Below are positions 8,602 through 17,408 of a DNA stretch of 51,804 bases, in pieces. Positions within the stretch are counted from its first letter, which is position 1; each line of letters begins with the position of its first letter. The notes beneath the pieces are model-generated. The model had not been told where the DNA came from. It was given only the letters and a program-made list of their open reading frames with translations, and did no database searches. Both the position numbers and the translations under genes were made by a program. The stretch spans positions 1-51,804 of the forward strand of contig NZ_SCOH01000037.1 of assembly GCF_005503445.1 (NCBI RefSeq), in the 5' to 3' direction. This DNA comes from Chitinivorax sp. B. Lineage in GTDB: Bacteria; Pseudomonadota; Gammaproteobacteria; Burkholderiales; SCOH01.

Positions 8602-8913
8602 ATGAATGAATCCGATTTTCTTGATGCGGCTGAAGCCGTTTTCGATCGTATTGAAGCAGCCATCGATCGCAGTGGGCTCGATATTGAGTGCAATCTGAAT
8701 GAGTCAGTAATGGAGCTTGAGTTTGATGACGGCACCAAGATCATCATTAATCGTCACACGCCCAACCGCGAACTGTGGATTGCTGCCAAAAGTGGTGGTT
8801 TTCATTATGCCTGGCGTGATGATACATGGCGCAATACGCGTGATGGCAGTGAGTTTTTCGCGAGCCTTGGGCATTTGATCAGTCAATATGCCGGCGAGTC
8901 GTTTCAATTTTGA
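8602..8913 (+). CDS. cyaY: Frataxin-like iron-sulfur assembly protein CyaY
   Basis: 103 residues, the usual CyaY length. The N-terminal helix is acidic (M-N-E-S-D-F-L-D-A-A-E-A-V-F-D-R-I-E) as in bacterial frataxins, followed by the beta-sheet with I-I-I-N-R-H-T-P-N-R-E-L-W-I-A-A-K-S-G-G and F-H-Y. CyaY binds iron and modulates the IscS/IscU cluster-assembly machinery in the cytosol. ATG at 8602 is chosen over an upstream ATG because it gives the canonical N-terminus. The gene is divergent from lptM, the conserved arrangement, and its stop overlaps the next start (TGATG), so the two are probably translationally coupled. Confidence 0.95.
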   Translation: MNESDFLDAAEAVFDRIEAAIDRSGLDIECNLNESVMELEFDDGTKIIINRHTPNRELWIAAKSGGFHYAWRDDTWRNTRDGSEFFASLGHLISQYAGESFQF

Positions 8914-9305
8914 TGTTTGACTGGGCACTGCTGGGATTGTTTGCCTCAGCCTTCCTGTCGGCGACGGTGTTGCCTGGCAATTCGGAGCTGGCATTGCTGG
9001 CATATTTGAAATTCGTACCGCAGCAAGTGGTGTTGGCAGTTACTGTGGCCACTGCCGGCAATACGTTAGGCGGGCTGAGTTCCTATTGGTTGGGTCGATT
9101 TGCCCCGCCGCCTGCAGAGGGTAAATCGCTGTCATGGCTGCGTCGCTATGGTGCTACTGCTTTGTTATTGTCCTGGGTGCCAGTCGTAGGAGATGCCCTG
9201 TGTATAGGTGCCGGCTGGCTGCGACTAAAGGCGTTTCCAGTGGCCATGATGTTGCTGATTGGTAAGGCTGTACGATATGTTGCGATTGCATATGCGATAA
9301 TGTGA
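8913..9305 (+). CDS. YqaA-like small inner-membrane protein
   Basis: 130 residues. It has an N-terminal helix ([17 protein letters not shown]), the conserved L-P-G-N-S-E segment, then helices with glycine-rich [14 protein letters not shown] and a C-terminal hydrophobic hairpin. This matches the short YqaA relatives of the DedA/SNARE-associated membrane family, for which some members affect membrane lipid or proton homeostasis. It overlaps the cyaY stop by one base, suggesting co-translation. The coupling with cyaY is not known to me as a functional link. Confidence 0.82.
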   Translation: MFDWALLGLFASAFLSATVLPGNSELALLAYLKFVPQQVVLAVTVATAGNTLGGLSSYWLGRFAPPPAEGKSLSWLRRYGATALLLSWVPVVGDALCIGAGWLRLKAFPVAMMLLIGKAVRYVAIAYAIM

Positions 9306-9414
9306 AATCCCTGTCAACCGTATTGTTTTTCTGAAATTTTTTTCAAAGAAAACGATCGATTCCGGTAAAATTAACCCCTTTCCTTGTGCTTTGCAGCAAT
9401 CGTCAGACCCACAC

Positions 9415-12400
9415 ATGAACGCTAGACTGCGCGAAATTCCGTATAACTACACCTCTTTTTCCGACCGAGAAATTGTCATTCGCCTGTTGGGTGAATCAGC
9501 ATGGCAGCAACTGGACCACCTGCGTGCCGAACGCAAGACCGGCCGATCTGCCCGCATGTTGTTCGAAGTGTTGGGCGATATCTGGGTGGTGCAGCGTAAC
9601 CCTTACCTGCAGGACGATTTGCTGGAAAATCCCAGGCGACTGGTTGCATTGGTTGAAGCCATGCGCCATCGCATCGGCGAGATCGAAAAACGGCGGCAGG
9701 GTAATCCGCAGGTTGGTGCATTGTTGAAGGCGGCAGATGAAGCTGTCGGCCGTTTCCATATGTGGTTCGCGGAGATCAAAACCCTGCGGGCCAGCATTCT
9801 CAAGCGCATGGATCACATTACTCGCCGCGACAATATCCTTTTCGATGGCTTGGCGCGGGTGTCACATGTAACGGATGCCACGGACTGGCGTGTCGAATAT
9901 CCATTCGTGGTGCTGAGCCCAGATACCGAAGATGAAATTGCATCGCTGGTGAAAGCCTGTATCGAACTGGGGCTGACCATCATCCCACGTGGTGGCGGTA
10001 CGGGATACACGGGTGGCGCAGTGCCGCTGACCCCCTTCTCGGCAGTGATCAACACAGAAAAACTCGACCACCACAATGGTGCCGAATATATCGAGCTGCC
10101 TGGCCTGGAAGGCAAACGCGCCACCATTCAATGTGGTGCGGGTGTCGTCACTGCCAGGGTTAGCGAAGCTGCATCTGCCAATGGGCTGGTGTTTGCAGTC
10201 GATCCTACTTCGGCAGAAGCATCCTGTATTGGCGGGAACGTTGCCATGAATGCGGGCGGCAAAAAGGCCGTGTTGTGGGGAACTGCGCTGGATAACCTAG
10301 CCTCTTGGCGTATGGTTGATCCGAGTGGAAACTGGGTGTTTGTCGAGCGCTTGGCACACAACTTCGGCAAGATTCACGATGTGGAATTGGCACGTTTCCG
10401 CGTCACTCGCTTTAAAGAAGATGGCAAGACCAAGCTGAGCGAGGAAATGCTTGAGATTCCCGGTCGCCAGTTCCGCAAGGTTGGCCTCGGGAAAGATGTA
10501 ACTGATAAGTTCTTGGCGGGTTTGCCCGGGGTGCAGAAGGAAGGGACCGACGGCATTATTACGTCGGCGCGCTTCGTGCTGCACAAGATGCCGGCACATA
10601 CGCGTACAGTCTGTCTGGAGTTCTTCGGCGAGGTGTCGCGTGCTACACCAGCAATCGTCGAAATCAAGCATTACCTAGATGCCCACCCGCAGGTTCAATT
10701 AGCGGGGCTGGAGCATCTGGACTGGCGCTATGTCCGTGCGGTGGGTTATGCCACCAAGGCCAAATCTCGTGGTCGGCCAAAAATGGTGCTGATTGCCGAC
10801 ATCGTTTCTGATGACGAAGGTGCTGTGGGCGAAGCTGCTTCGCAAGTGGTCAAACTGGCCAATGCCCGTGCGGGTGAAGGATTTATTGCGGTCAGTCCCG
10901 AAGCACGTAAGAAGTTCTGGCTTGATCGTGCTCGTACAGCGGCAATTGCCAAGCACACCAATGCGTTCAAAATCAATGAAGATGTGGTGATCCCACTTGA
11001 TCGGTTAGGTGACTATTCGGACGGTATCGAGCGGATCAACATCGAATTGTCGACTGCGAACAAGTTGAAGTTGCTGGACCAGCTCTCGGCTTTCTTCAGC
11101 GGTGATTTGCCTGTTGATGATGGTGACGCGGGGGTAGTAGGACATGACGAATTGATTGGTGATCGTCGTGATGCCGCGTTGAGGCTAATTGCCAGTGTTC
11201 GCGAGCGGTGGCAATGGATTGCCGAAAATCTCGATTCTGCGTTTGAGATGTATACCACCGGCTATCCCAATGCCACATTGGAGCGCGAACTATCCGGTGA
11301 CGAAATGCCGCAGAGCGTATTCCACGCCATGCGCGACATGATCTTGCGCGTATCCTGGAAACGTGAACTGCTGGCCGACCTGGAGGCGATATTCTCTGGC
11401 AAGACGGATGAGACCATTCGTAACAAGCTGCACAAAATTCATGGCAAGGTACTGCGTGGCCGGGTGTTTGTGGCACTCCATATGCATGCTGGTGATGGCA
11501 ATGTGCATACCAACTTACCGGTTAACTCGGATGACTATGAGATGCTGCAGACGGCGCATCATGCCGTGGCGCGCATCATGGTACTGGCACGTAGTTTGAA
11601 CGGCGTGATTTCGGGTGAGCATGGCATTGGCATCACCAAGCTGGAATTCCTGACGGAAGACGAATTGCGCCCGTTTGTCGAATACAAACGGCGTATCGAT
11701 CCGGAAGGTCGTTTCAATAAAGGCAAGCTATTGCCAGGTGCCGATTTACGTAATGCCTATACTCCGTCGTTCGAGCTGCTGGGGGTGGAGTCGCTGATTC
11801 TGGCACAGTCCGACATCGGCAAGATCGCTGATTCAGTGAAGGATTGTCTACGCTGTGGCAAATGCAAACCGGTGTGTAACACCCACATTCCACGAGCCAA
11901 TCTGTTATATAGCCCACGTAACAAGATTCTGGGTGTCGGTTTGCTGACCGAAGCCTTCCTGTATGAAGAGCAGACCCGGCGTGGTGTATCGCTGAAGCAT
12001 TTTGACGAACTGTCGGATGTCGCGGACCACTGTACGGTATGTCACAAGTGCGTCAATCCCTGTCCGGTGAAAATCGATTTTGGCGACGTGTCGGTCGCCA
12101 TGCGCAACTTCTTGCGTCGAACCGGCAACAAGAAATTCAACCCAGGTGCGGCAGCAGCCATGGCATTCCTGAATGCCAAAGACCCGGCGACCATCAAGTT
12201 CATTCGCAAGGGCATGATTGAATGGGGTTTCAAAGCGCAGCGTGCTGGTTACAAGCTACTGGGTCATTTGGCCAAGCCACAGCTGGCTGCGCCACCTTCC
12301 ACTGTAGGTAAGTCGGAGGTGAAGGCTCAGGTGATCCATTTTATCAACAAGCCGATGCCGGGGAAGCTGCCCAAAAAGACTTCCCGTGCTCTGCTGGATA

Positions 12401-13245
12401 TTGAAGATGCCAGCATCGTGCCAGTGATTCGGGATCCGCAAAAAGCCAGCGATGACCAGGATGCAGTGTTCTATTTCCCAGGTTGTGGCTCGGAGCGTCT
12501 GTTCAGTCAGGTCGGGTTGGCTACACAGGCCATGCTTTACCATATTGGTACGACGACCGTCTTGCCCCCAGGCTACCTTTGCTGTGGCTATCCACAGACG
12601 GCAGGTGGTAACGAAGACAAGGGTCAAGCCATCACGACTGAGAACCGGGTACTGTTTCACCGTGTTGCCAATACGTTGAATTACTTGGATATCAAGACCG
12701 TTATCGTATCATGTGGTACCTGTATGGATCAGCTCGCCAAGTATCAGTTCGAGCAGATCTTCCCGGGCTGTCGCCTGCTGGATATTCACGAATATCTGCT
12801 GGAAAAGGGTGTGAAGCTGGAAGGGGTGAAAGGGATGAAGTATATGTATCACGATCCTTGCCATTCGCCAATGAAGACGTATCAACCGCTGAAAGTGGTC
12901 AATGAGTTGATGGGTGACAAGGTGGCGTTGACGGAACGCTGCTGTGGCGAATCAGGTACTTTGGCAGCGACTCGACCAGATATTTCGACCCAGGTTCGTT
13001 TCCGTAAACAGGAAGAATTGGAAAAGGGTGCACAGCGTATTCGCAACGAAACACCGGAAGCTCAAGTAAAGGTGCTGACATCCTGTCCGGCCTGTTTACA
13101 GGGGTTGAGCCGTTATCACGACGATATCGGCGCTGATGCCGATTACATTGTGGTGGAAATGGCAAAGGCCATTCTGGGTGAGGACTGGATGCCAAATTAC
13201 ATTGAAAAGGCCCGTCACGGCGGAATCGAGCGGGTATTGCTGTAA
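9415..13245 (+). CDS. DUF3683 FAD-linked oxidoreductase fused to 4Fe-4S and CCG domains
   Basis: A 1276-residue fusion. After a 120-residue N-terminal DUF3683 domain comes a vanillyl-alcohol-oxidase-type FAD domain ([11 protein letters not shown] near 191) and its C-terminal cap, with [10 protein letters not shown] near 689 and G-E-H-G-I-G near 735, as in D-lactate and glycolate dehydrogenases. Then come two 4Fe-4S motifs, [11 protein letters not shown] near 811 and [11 protein letters not shown] near 872. Finally there are two cysteine-rich CCG domains (C-C-G-Y-P near 1056, C-C-G-E-S near 1176). One chain thus covers the roles of GlcD/GlcE and GlcF: oxidation of a 2-hydroxyacid and electron delivery toward quinone. 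The substrate is not determinable. The ATG at 9415 is preferred over an upstream TTG by the family-like N-terminus; no clear Shine-Dalgarno is visible. A hairpin follows. Confidence 0.93.
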   Translation: MNARLREIPYNYTSFSDREIVIRLLGESAWQQLDHLRAERKTGRSARMLFEVLGDIWVVQRNPYLQDDLLENPRRLVALVEAMRHRIGEIEKRRQGNPQVGALLKAADEAVGRFHMWFAEIKTLRASILKRMDHITRRDNILFDGLARVSHVTDATDWRVEYPFVVLSPDTEDEIASLVKACIELGLTIIPRGGGTGYTGGAVPLTPFSAVINTEKLDHHNGAEYIELPGLEGKRATIQCGAGVVTARVSEAASANGLVFAVDPTSAEASCIGGNVAMNAGGKKAVLWGTALDNLASWRMVDPSGNWVFVERLAHNFGKIHDVELARFRVTRFKEDGKTKLSEEMLEIPGRQFRKVGLGKDVTDKFLAGLPGVQKEGTDGIITSARFVLHKMPAHTRTVCLEFFGEVSRATPAIVEIKHYLDAHPQVQLAGLEHLDWRYVRAVGYATKAKSRGRPKMVLIADIVSDDEGAVGEAASQVVKLANARAGEGFIAVSPEARKKFWLDRARTAAIAKHTNAFKINEDVVIPLDRLGDYSDGIERINIELSTANKLKLLDQLSAFFSGDLPVDDGDAGVVGHDELIGDRRDAALRLIASVRERWQWIAENLDSAFEMYTTGYPNATLERELSGDEMPQSVFHAMRDMILRVSWKRELLADLEAIFSGKTDETIRNKLHKIHGKVLRGRVFVALHMHAGDGNVHTNLPVNSDDYEMLQTAHHAVARIMVLARSLNGVISGEHGIGITKLEFLTEDELRPFVEYKRRIDPEGRFNKGKLLPGADLRNAYTPSFELLGVESLILAQSDIGKIADSVKDCLRCGKCKPVCNTHIPRANLLYSPRNKILGVGLLTEAFLYEEQTRRGVSLKHFDELSDVADHCTVCHKCVNPCPVKIDFGDVSVAMRNFLRRTGNKKFNPGAAAAMAFLNAKDPATIKFIRKGMIEWGFKAQRAGYKLLGHLAKPQLAAPPSTVGKSEVKAQVIHFINKPMPGKLPKKTSRALLDIEDASIVPVIRDPQKASDDQDAVFYFPGCGSERLFSQVGLATQAMLYHIGTTTVLPPGYLCCGYPQTAGGNEDKGQAITTENRVLFHRVANTLNYLDIKTVIVSCGTCMDQLAKYQFEQIFPGCRLLDIHEYLLEKGVKLEGVKGMKYMYHDPCHSPMKTYQPLKVVNELMGDKVALTERCCGESGTLAATRPDISTQVRFRKQEELEKGAQRIRNETPEAQVKVLTSCPACLQGLSRYHDDIGADADYIVVEMAKAILGEDWMPNYIEKARHGGIERVLL

Positions 13246-13270
13246 GCAGACACGATGTCATATAGCATTC

Positions 13271-13314
13271 AAAGCCAGTATGGATCAGGTTTCGATATGA
13301 TCCATACTGGCTTT
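13271..13314. terminator. Perfect 17-bp inverted repeat, probable terminator
   Basis: AAAGCCAGTATGGATCA (13271-13287) is exactly complementary to 13298-13314, with a 10-nt loop. It follows the DUF3683 stop by 25 bp. The stem is flanked by A and T on either side, but the T-run after it is short and interrupted. It may terminate in either direction or serve as an mRNA end protector. Confidence 0.7.
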
Positions 13315-13367
13315 GCTGTATGTGTTTCTGCAACATTCTATCACTTTGAACGGCAACTTCTCTGCAC

Positions 13368-13958
13368 ATGCCAAGTGTGATCCGCTCCCTGCCTGTTTGG
13401 GTAACTGTCGTGACGATTGCAGGCTTGGCACTGGGTTTCAGTTTGCCTACGACACGTATCGACTTTTTTGCCTTTTACCCGGCCATTGGCTGGCGGAATG
13501 ATTGGTGGCGATGGTTGACAGCCAGCTTGGTGCATCTGAACACCTGGCATCTACTGGCCAATCTCGCTGGTTTATTGGTGTGTGGGTGGGTGGCTGCGGC
13601 ACGCGGGATAAACTGGGCTTTTCCGCTGATGTTGATTGCGATAGCGCTGTCGGTATTGCTAGGTTTGGGTTGGGGATTTCCTGGTGTTGAGTGGTACGTA
13701 GGGTTATCTGGTGCCTTGTACGGTGTGTTTGCCTGGCTGGCGCTGGAGTACGTGATCTGTCCAACCCAGCTTGGGCAACGTGGGGTGGGGTTGCTATTAC
13801 TGGTCGGAGGGTTGGTAAAGGTAGGGTGGGATATGCACCAGCCAGCCACGACAGTCGGCTGGTTGCATATCGTACCCATACCAGCAGCACATTTGTGTGG
13901 ATATGCGGCTGGTATTGGGTTGGGCCTGTTGGTCTATTCCTGGCGTCGTGGTCGATAA
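13368..13958 (+). CDS. rrtA: Rhombosortase (rhomboid-type GlyGly-CTERM protease)
   Basis: A 196-residue polytopic membrane protein of the rhomboid clan. Rhomboid landmarks are present: H-L-N-T-W-H-L-L-A-N-L (His56, His61), the nucleophile in G-L-S-G-A-L-Y-G (Ser114), and the general base in A-A-H-L-C-G-Y-A-A-G (His175). Short length, without extra domains, fits the rhombosortase branch, which cleaves the C-terminal GlyGly-CTERM signal of exported proteins in the inner membrane so that the cargo can be released or anchored. The decisive context is the neighbour: the convergent S8 protease carries just such a tail, and the two reading frames overlap by 25 bp. No strong Shine-Dalgarno precedes the ATG; a GTG at 13377 is the alternative. 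Confidence 0.87.
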   Translation: MPSVIRSLPVWVTVVTIAGLALGFSLPTTRIDFFAFYPAIGWRNDWWRWLTASLVHLNTWHLLANLAGLLVCGWVAAARGINWAFPLMLIAIALSVLLGLGWGFPGVEWYVGLSGALYGVFAWLALEYVICPTQLGQRGVGLLLLVGGLVKVGWDMHQPATTVGWLHIVPIPAAHLCGYAAGIGLGLLVYSWRRGR

Positions 13959-15784
13959 GTACCGGCTGCCAGTCCCGCTAAACCGATCAGTGCTAACCAG
14001 TCCATTGAGCCTCCTCCACCGCTACTGCCGGATGATGGCGAGGTGATGGTGACTTGGGTGGTGGTGGTGCGTTGCTCCCCAGCACTATCTGTAATCTGCA
14101 GTGATACGGTTACAGTGCCTGGCCCTGTAGCTCTAAAGGAGGTCGTCTGGTTGTCGTCACTGGTCAGTGCCGTCACAACACCGCCGCCATTGACCAATAG
14201 CCATTTGTATGAGGCTACATTTCGTCCGCTAGCGACCGAACTACCCGTGGATTCCAAGGTGATGGTCTCACCGGCTGTGCCCGTTGTTGGGCTGACAACG
14301 CGCACTTGTGGAGCCAGAGCAGCCGTGACTGATCCTTTTGCATCCAGCATGCCCGCACCACAAGTTGTGGTGGTGCAGTTGCATTGTCCAGCATTGGGCT
14401 GACCAGACGAGACAACTGTGGGGCAACTGGGAAGCACTGGATCTTGTGGAAAGGCACGTGCAGCTGACTTGATACGTTGAATGATGTCATCCGTACCCAG
14501 TCCTGGGTGGGCACCCAACATCAACGCGGCAACACCTGCAACTTGTGGTGCAGCAAAGCTGGTACCAACTGATGCTTCATTCTGGTTGAAGGTGTAACTG
14601 CTGTTCTTGGGGCCTTCAGTGCCATCGTTCGAAGTACTGCTGATCGGGTACAAGCAAGGCCCGCCAGTGGTGTTCACACAGTTGCCGCCTGGCGCAGAGA
14701 TGCCCACTTCGGGGCCGATACTACCAAATCCCACTTTGGCACCGTTATGGCGCAGGCCACCAACCGCCAGTACACCTGGACAATTACCAGGTGAATCGAC
14801 TGGTCCTGATTCGTTACCTGAAACTGATACGACCAATACGCCTCTGGCACTCAGTTGCTTGACGGCATCCTGATAGGCAGCACTACAACTGTCCTGGCCA
14901 CCTAGGCTGAGATTGAGCACCTTGGCCGGATTTGGGTTGGTTGGTACACCGGCGACGGAAATACCCCCTGCCCACAGCATGCCCGCGATAATGTCATCAT
15001 CGTAGCCGCCGCATTTACCCAATACCCGTACAGGTAATAGGCGGGCACCCCAATTGACACCTGCAACCCCCATTGCGTTGTTGGTGCTGGCACCGACAAT
15101 GCCAGCCACTTTTGTGCCATGCCATGAACTAGGGGTTTCCTTCTTGATGGGACAAGATTGAAAGAATGGATTGGCCAGGTCTGCCAACGTTATGTTGTCC
15201 CCTGGGTCCGATGCATCGCTGTCCCGGCCATCCCCATCGTTCGCAACCAGCGCTGTCGAAATGAAGTCATAGCCCGGCAACAATCGTGCGGACAGATCAG
15301 GGTGCTCAAAACGGATACCCGTATCAAGCACTGCAACCACGATGTTGGCGTTGCCGGTCGTGATGTCCCAGGCTCCCGTTGCATTGATTGCAGCCAGCTC
15401 AGTGGATTGCAGGTACCATTGTGAGTTAAAGAACGTATCGCTTGGTATCGCTTTGGGGTACTTGCGTTCGCTGGGGACTGCATATTCCACATCGCCTTGT
15501 GCCGCAAAGCGCGCGGCCAGCGTGGCTGATGAAACACCGGCTGCGCGTATCACCTGTAGCTGTGGTGCCAAGTCAACTGTTGCGATCTGGTTGGTACCGG
15601 CGATCTGGGCGAATTTGGTTTGTTTGTCAGTGGCGGACTGTGCCATTTTCAACAGGGTCGATGTCGATTTGAATTTGACAATCACGCGGCCTTCTGAAGA
15701 GGAGGCGTTATCAGCGGCGTAAAGCGGTGTGTTCACCGGTAGAAGGCAACAGAGCCCGGCTAAAAAGGTAAACGCTGATTTCAT
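13934..15784 (-). CDS. Secreted S8 (subtilisin-like) protease with GlyGly-CTERM sorting tail
   Basis: 616 residues. A Sec signal peptide (M-K-S-A-F-T-F-L-A-G-L ... L-Y-A, cleavage near 23) precedes a propeptide. The peptidase S8 domain has an intact triad: Asp154 in V-L-D-T-G-I, His222 in W-H-G-T-K-V-A-G, Ser409 in G-T-S-F-A-A-P, plus oxyanion Asn324 in S-G-N-E-S-G. Residues about 495-580 form an Ig/PKD-like domain. The C-terminus is S-S-G-G-G-G-S, then a hydrophobic helix (W-L-A-L-I-G-L-A-G-L-A-A-G), then R-P-R-R, the GlyGly-CTERM signal processed by rhombosortase and typical of type II secretion cargo. The frame extends to an ATG at 15853, but the start at 15784 gives a normal signal peptide. 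It is the probable dedicated substrate of the convergent rhombosortase. Confidence 0.92.
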   Translation of the reverse strand: MKSAFTFLAGLCCLLPVNTPLYAADNASSSEGRVIVKFKSTSTLLKMAQSATDKQTKFAQIAGTNQIATVDLAPQLQVIRAAGVSSATLAARFAAQGDVEYAVPSERKYPKAIPSDTFFNSQWYLQSTELAAINATGAWDITTGNANIVVAVLDTGIRFEHPDLSARLLPGYDFISTALVANDGDGRDSDASDPGDNITLADLANPFFQSCPIKKETPSSWHGTKVAGIVGASTNNAMGVAGVNWGARLLPVRVLGKCGGYDDDIIAGMLWAGGISVAGVPTNPNPAKVLNLSLGGQDSCSAAYQDAVKQLSARGVLVVSVSGNESGPVDSPGNCPGVLAVGGLRHNGAKVGFGSIGPEVGISAPGGNCVNTTGGPCLYPISSTSNDGTEGPKNSSYTFNQNEASVGTSFAAPQVAGVAALMLGAHPGLGTDDIIQRIKSAARAFPQDPVLPSCPTVVSSGQPNAGQCNCTTTTCGAGMLDAKGSVTAALAPQVRVVSPTTGTAGETITLESTGSSVASGRNVASYKWLLVNGGGVVTALTSDDNQTTSFRATGPGTVTVSLQITDSAGEQRTTTTQVTITSPSSGSSGGGGSMDWLALIGLAGLAAGTYRPRRQE

Positions 15785-16025
15785 GGAATCGGGTTTCCGT
15801 ACTAAGGTCAAAGGGCAGCGGCGCCATTCCAGAACGGCCAGTAAAAATCGCATCGTGGTCGTCGTAGTGTGACCATAGCAGATGGGTTTTTCTAGCCGCT
15901 TTGTATCTGCGGCGGCGCAGGGACATGTATTTTAACGATAGCATGTCTGTTTGCGTATTGTCGGAACGACAAAGTCATATTCGTTGAAGGCGGGAAAACG
16001 CCCGCAGCTGGACGTGATCTCGGGT

Positions 16026-16069
16026 AAAATATTCGAATGTAATATTTTCTGGTGCAGTACATCGTACTG
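16026..16069. promoter_or_regulatory. Inverted repeats before the asparaginase-domain operon
   Basis: Two palindromes lie in the 315-bp region between the divergent genes at 15784 and 16100: AAAATATT (16026-16033) with AATATTTT (16041-16048), and CAGTAC with GTACTG separated by ATC (about 16055-16069). They could be operator sites or 5'-UTR structure. A further short GC hairpin lies near 15986-16006. No gene is seen in the region. Confidence 0.35.
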
Positions 16070-16099
16070 GAAACATAACTAAATCAACAAGGATCAGGT

Positions 16100-16585
16100 A
16101 TGTCATTACGCATCATCACCACTGGCGGCACTATCGACAAAATCTACTTCGATGCCAAGAGCAGCTATGAAATCGGCGACCCGATGGTCAGCGCGATTCT
16201 GGCTGAAGGCCTGGTGACCGTGCCGCACACCGTGCAATCCATCTTGAGGAAAGACAGCCTTGAGCTGACCGATGACGACCGCCAACTGATTTACGATACG
16301 GTGGTTGCCGCGCCTGAGCGCTACATTGTGATCACGCACGGTACCGATACCATGCCGGTGACCGCAGCCAAATTGAAAGCGATCCCCGGTAAGACGATCG
16401 TCTTGACTGGGGCTATGTCACCTGCTCGTTTTCGTGAAACCGACTCCATCTTCAACATTGGATGTGCGGTCGCTGCGGCACAAGCATTGCCAGTGGGTGT
16501 CTATATCACTATGAATGGTCGTATTTTTGAGGCGGGCAAAGTACGCAAGAATCTTGAGCTGGGGCGTTTCGAGGCAACGGAGTAA
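16100..16585 (+). CDS. Asparaginase N-terminal-domain protein
   Basis: 161 residues matching only the N-terminal domain of type I/II L-asparaginases. The nucleophile motif T-T-G-G-T-I-D (residues 7-13) and the second catalytic motif T-H-G-T-D-T-M near 79 are intact, as is L-T-G-A-M near 101. The C-terminal domain that completes the active site in full-length (about 330-residue) enzymes is absent. The reading frame is not broken, and the stop is followed at once by the next gene, so this is a genuine short family rather than a truncation. Whether it is an amidohydrolase is unclear; dimerisation would be needed to rebuild a site. AAGGA/AGG lies upstream of the ATG. It heads a cluster with the VOC and HIT genes. 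Confidence 0.85.
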   Translation: MSLRIITTGGTIDKIYFDAKSSYEIGDPMVSAILAEGLVTVPHTVQSILRKDSLELTDDDRQLIYDTVVAAPERYIVITHGTDTMPVTAAKLKAIPGKTIVLTGAMSPARFRETDSIFNIGCAVAAAQALPVGVYITMNGRIFEAGKVRKNLELGRFEATE

Positions 16586-16588
16586 GCC

Positions 16589-16969
16589 ATGTTGCTGAAC
16601 CAGGTCACGATTGGTACGGAAAATGTACCGGTCTTGTTGCAGTTTTACCAAAAATTGGGTTTTCAAATCATTGTCGATAACGCTCCACGTTACGTGCGTA
16701 TGTTGTGCCCGGACGGCGATGCAACCTTATCGCTGGAGCACGAGACTGCAGCGCGGCCTGGCAGTATCACGCTGTATTTTGAATGCTTGGTACTGGATGC
16801 ATTGGTGGCTCATTTGCAGGCTGAGCATATTGCATTTGATCATGGTCCGGTTGACCAAACTTGGTTGTGGCGGGAAGCACGACTGCGCGATCCGGATGGT
16901 AACCGGCTATGCTTGTTTCAAGCTGGTGAAAATCGTATCAATCCACCGTGGCGTGTGAAGGAATCCTGA
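16589..16969 (+). CDS. VOC (glyoxalase/bleomycin-resistance fold) protein
   Basis: 126 residues of the vicinal oxygen chelate fold: paired beta-alpha-beta-beta-beta modules, with N-V-P-V-L-L-Q-F-Y-Q-K-L-G-F-Q near residues 13-27, L-S-L-E-H-E, and the typical closing L-R-D-P-D-G-N-R-L-C-L-F-Q. Possible metal ligands include His and Glu at those points. The family includes glyoxalase I, dioxygenases and antibiotic-binding proteins; no substrate can be assigned. GGAG lies six bases before the ATG, and the gene starts three bases after the stop of the upstream gene. Its stop overlaps the next start (TGATG). Confidence 0.85.
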   Translation: MLLNQVTIGTENVPVLLQFYQKLGFQIIVDNAPRYVRMLCPDGDATLSLEHETAARPGSITLYFECLVLDALVAHLQAEHIAFDHGPVDQTWLWREARLRDPDGNRLCLFQAGENRINPPWRVKES

Positions 16970-17379
16970 TGGCTTGTGAGTTATGTGAACAACCTGGCGG
17001 TGAACTGCTGTGGCAGGATGAGCGTTGTCGGGTAGTCCGGGTGGCTGATGCCGACTATCCCGGTTTTTGTCGGGTCATTTGGTCAGCTCATGTCAAGGAA
17101 ATGACGGATTTGCCGATTGTTGACCAACAACATTTGATGCGGATCGTGCTATTGGTCGAACAGGCAGTACGAGATGTGTTGACGCCAGAGAAAATCAATC
17201 TGGCCAGTCTGGGTAATATGACGCCTCATCTACACTGGCATGTCATTCCACGGTTTGCGGATGATCGCCATTTTCCCAGTCCTGTCTGGGCGCCGCCAGT
17301 CAGGGAGCATGCACCGTGCAGCTTACCAACAGGTTGGCAACAGGCATTGCGTGATGCACTATTGCATTACCTGAATTAA
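16969..17379 (+). CDS. HIT-family nucleotide hydrolase/transferase
   Basis: 136 residues. The histidine triad H-L-H-W-H-V near 87-92, followed by I-P-R-F, is intact. The N-terminal C-E-L-C pair is common in bacterial HIT proteins. HIT enzymes hydrolyse or transfer nucleotide monophosphates from substrates such as Ap4A or AMP-lysine adducts; the C-terminal P-V-W-A-P-P segment is typical of the proteobacterial subgroup. Start at 16969 overlaps the VOC stop, implying translational coupling. A longer frame beginning at 16948 would overlap the VOC gene without reason. Confidence 0.9.
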   Translation: MACELCEQPGGELLWQDERCRVVRVADADYPGFCRVIWSAHVKEMTDLPIVDQQHLMRIVLLVEQAVRDVLTPEKINLASLGNMTPHLHWHVIPRFADDRHFPSPVWAPPVREHAPCSLPTGWQQALRDALLHYLN

Positions 17380-17408
17380 CCCATTGTTTTGATTGCCAGG
17401 GCATCATC

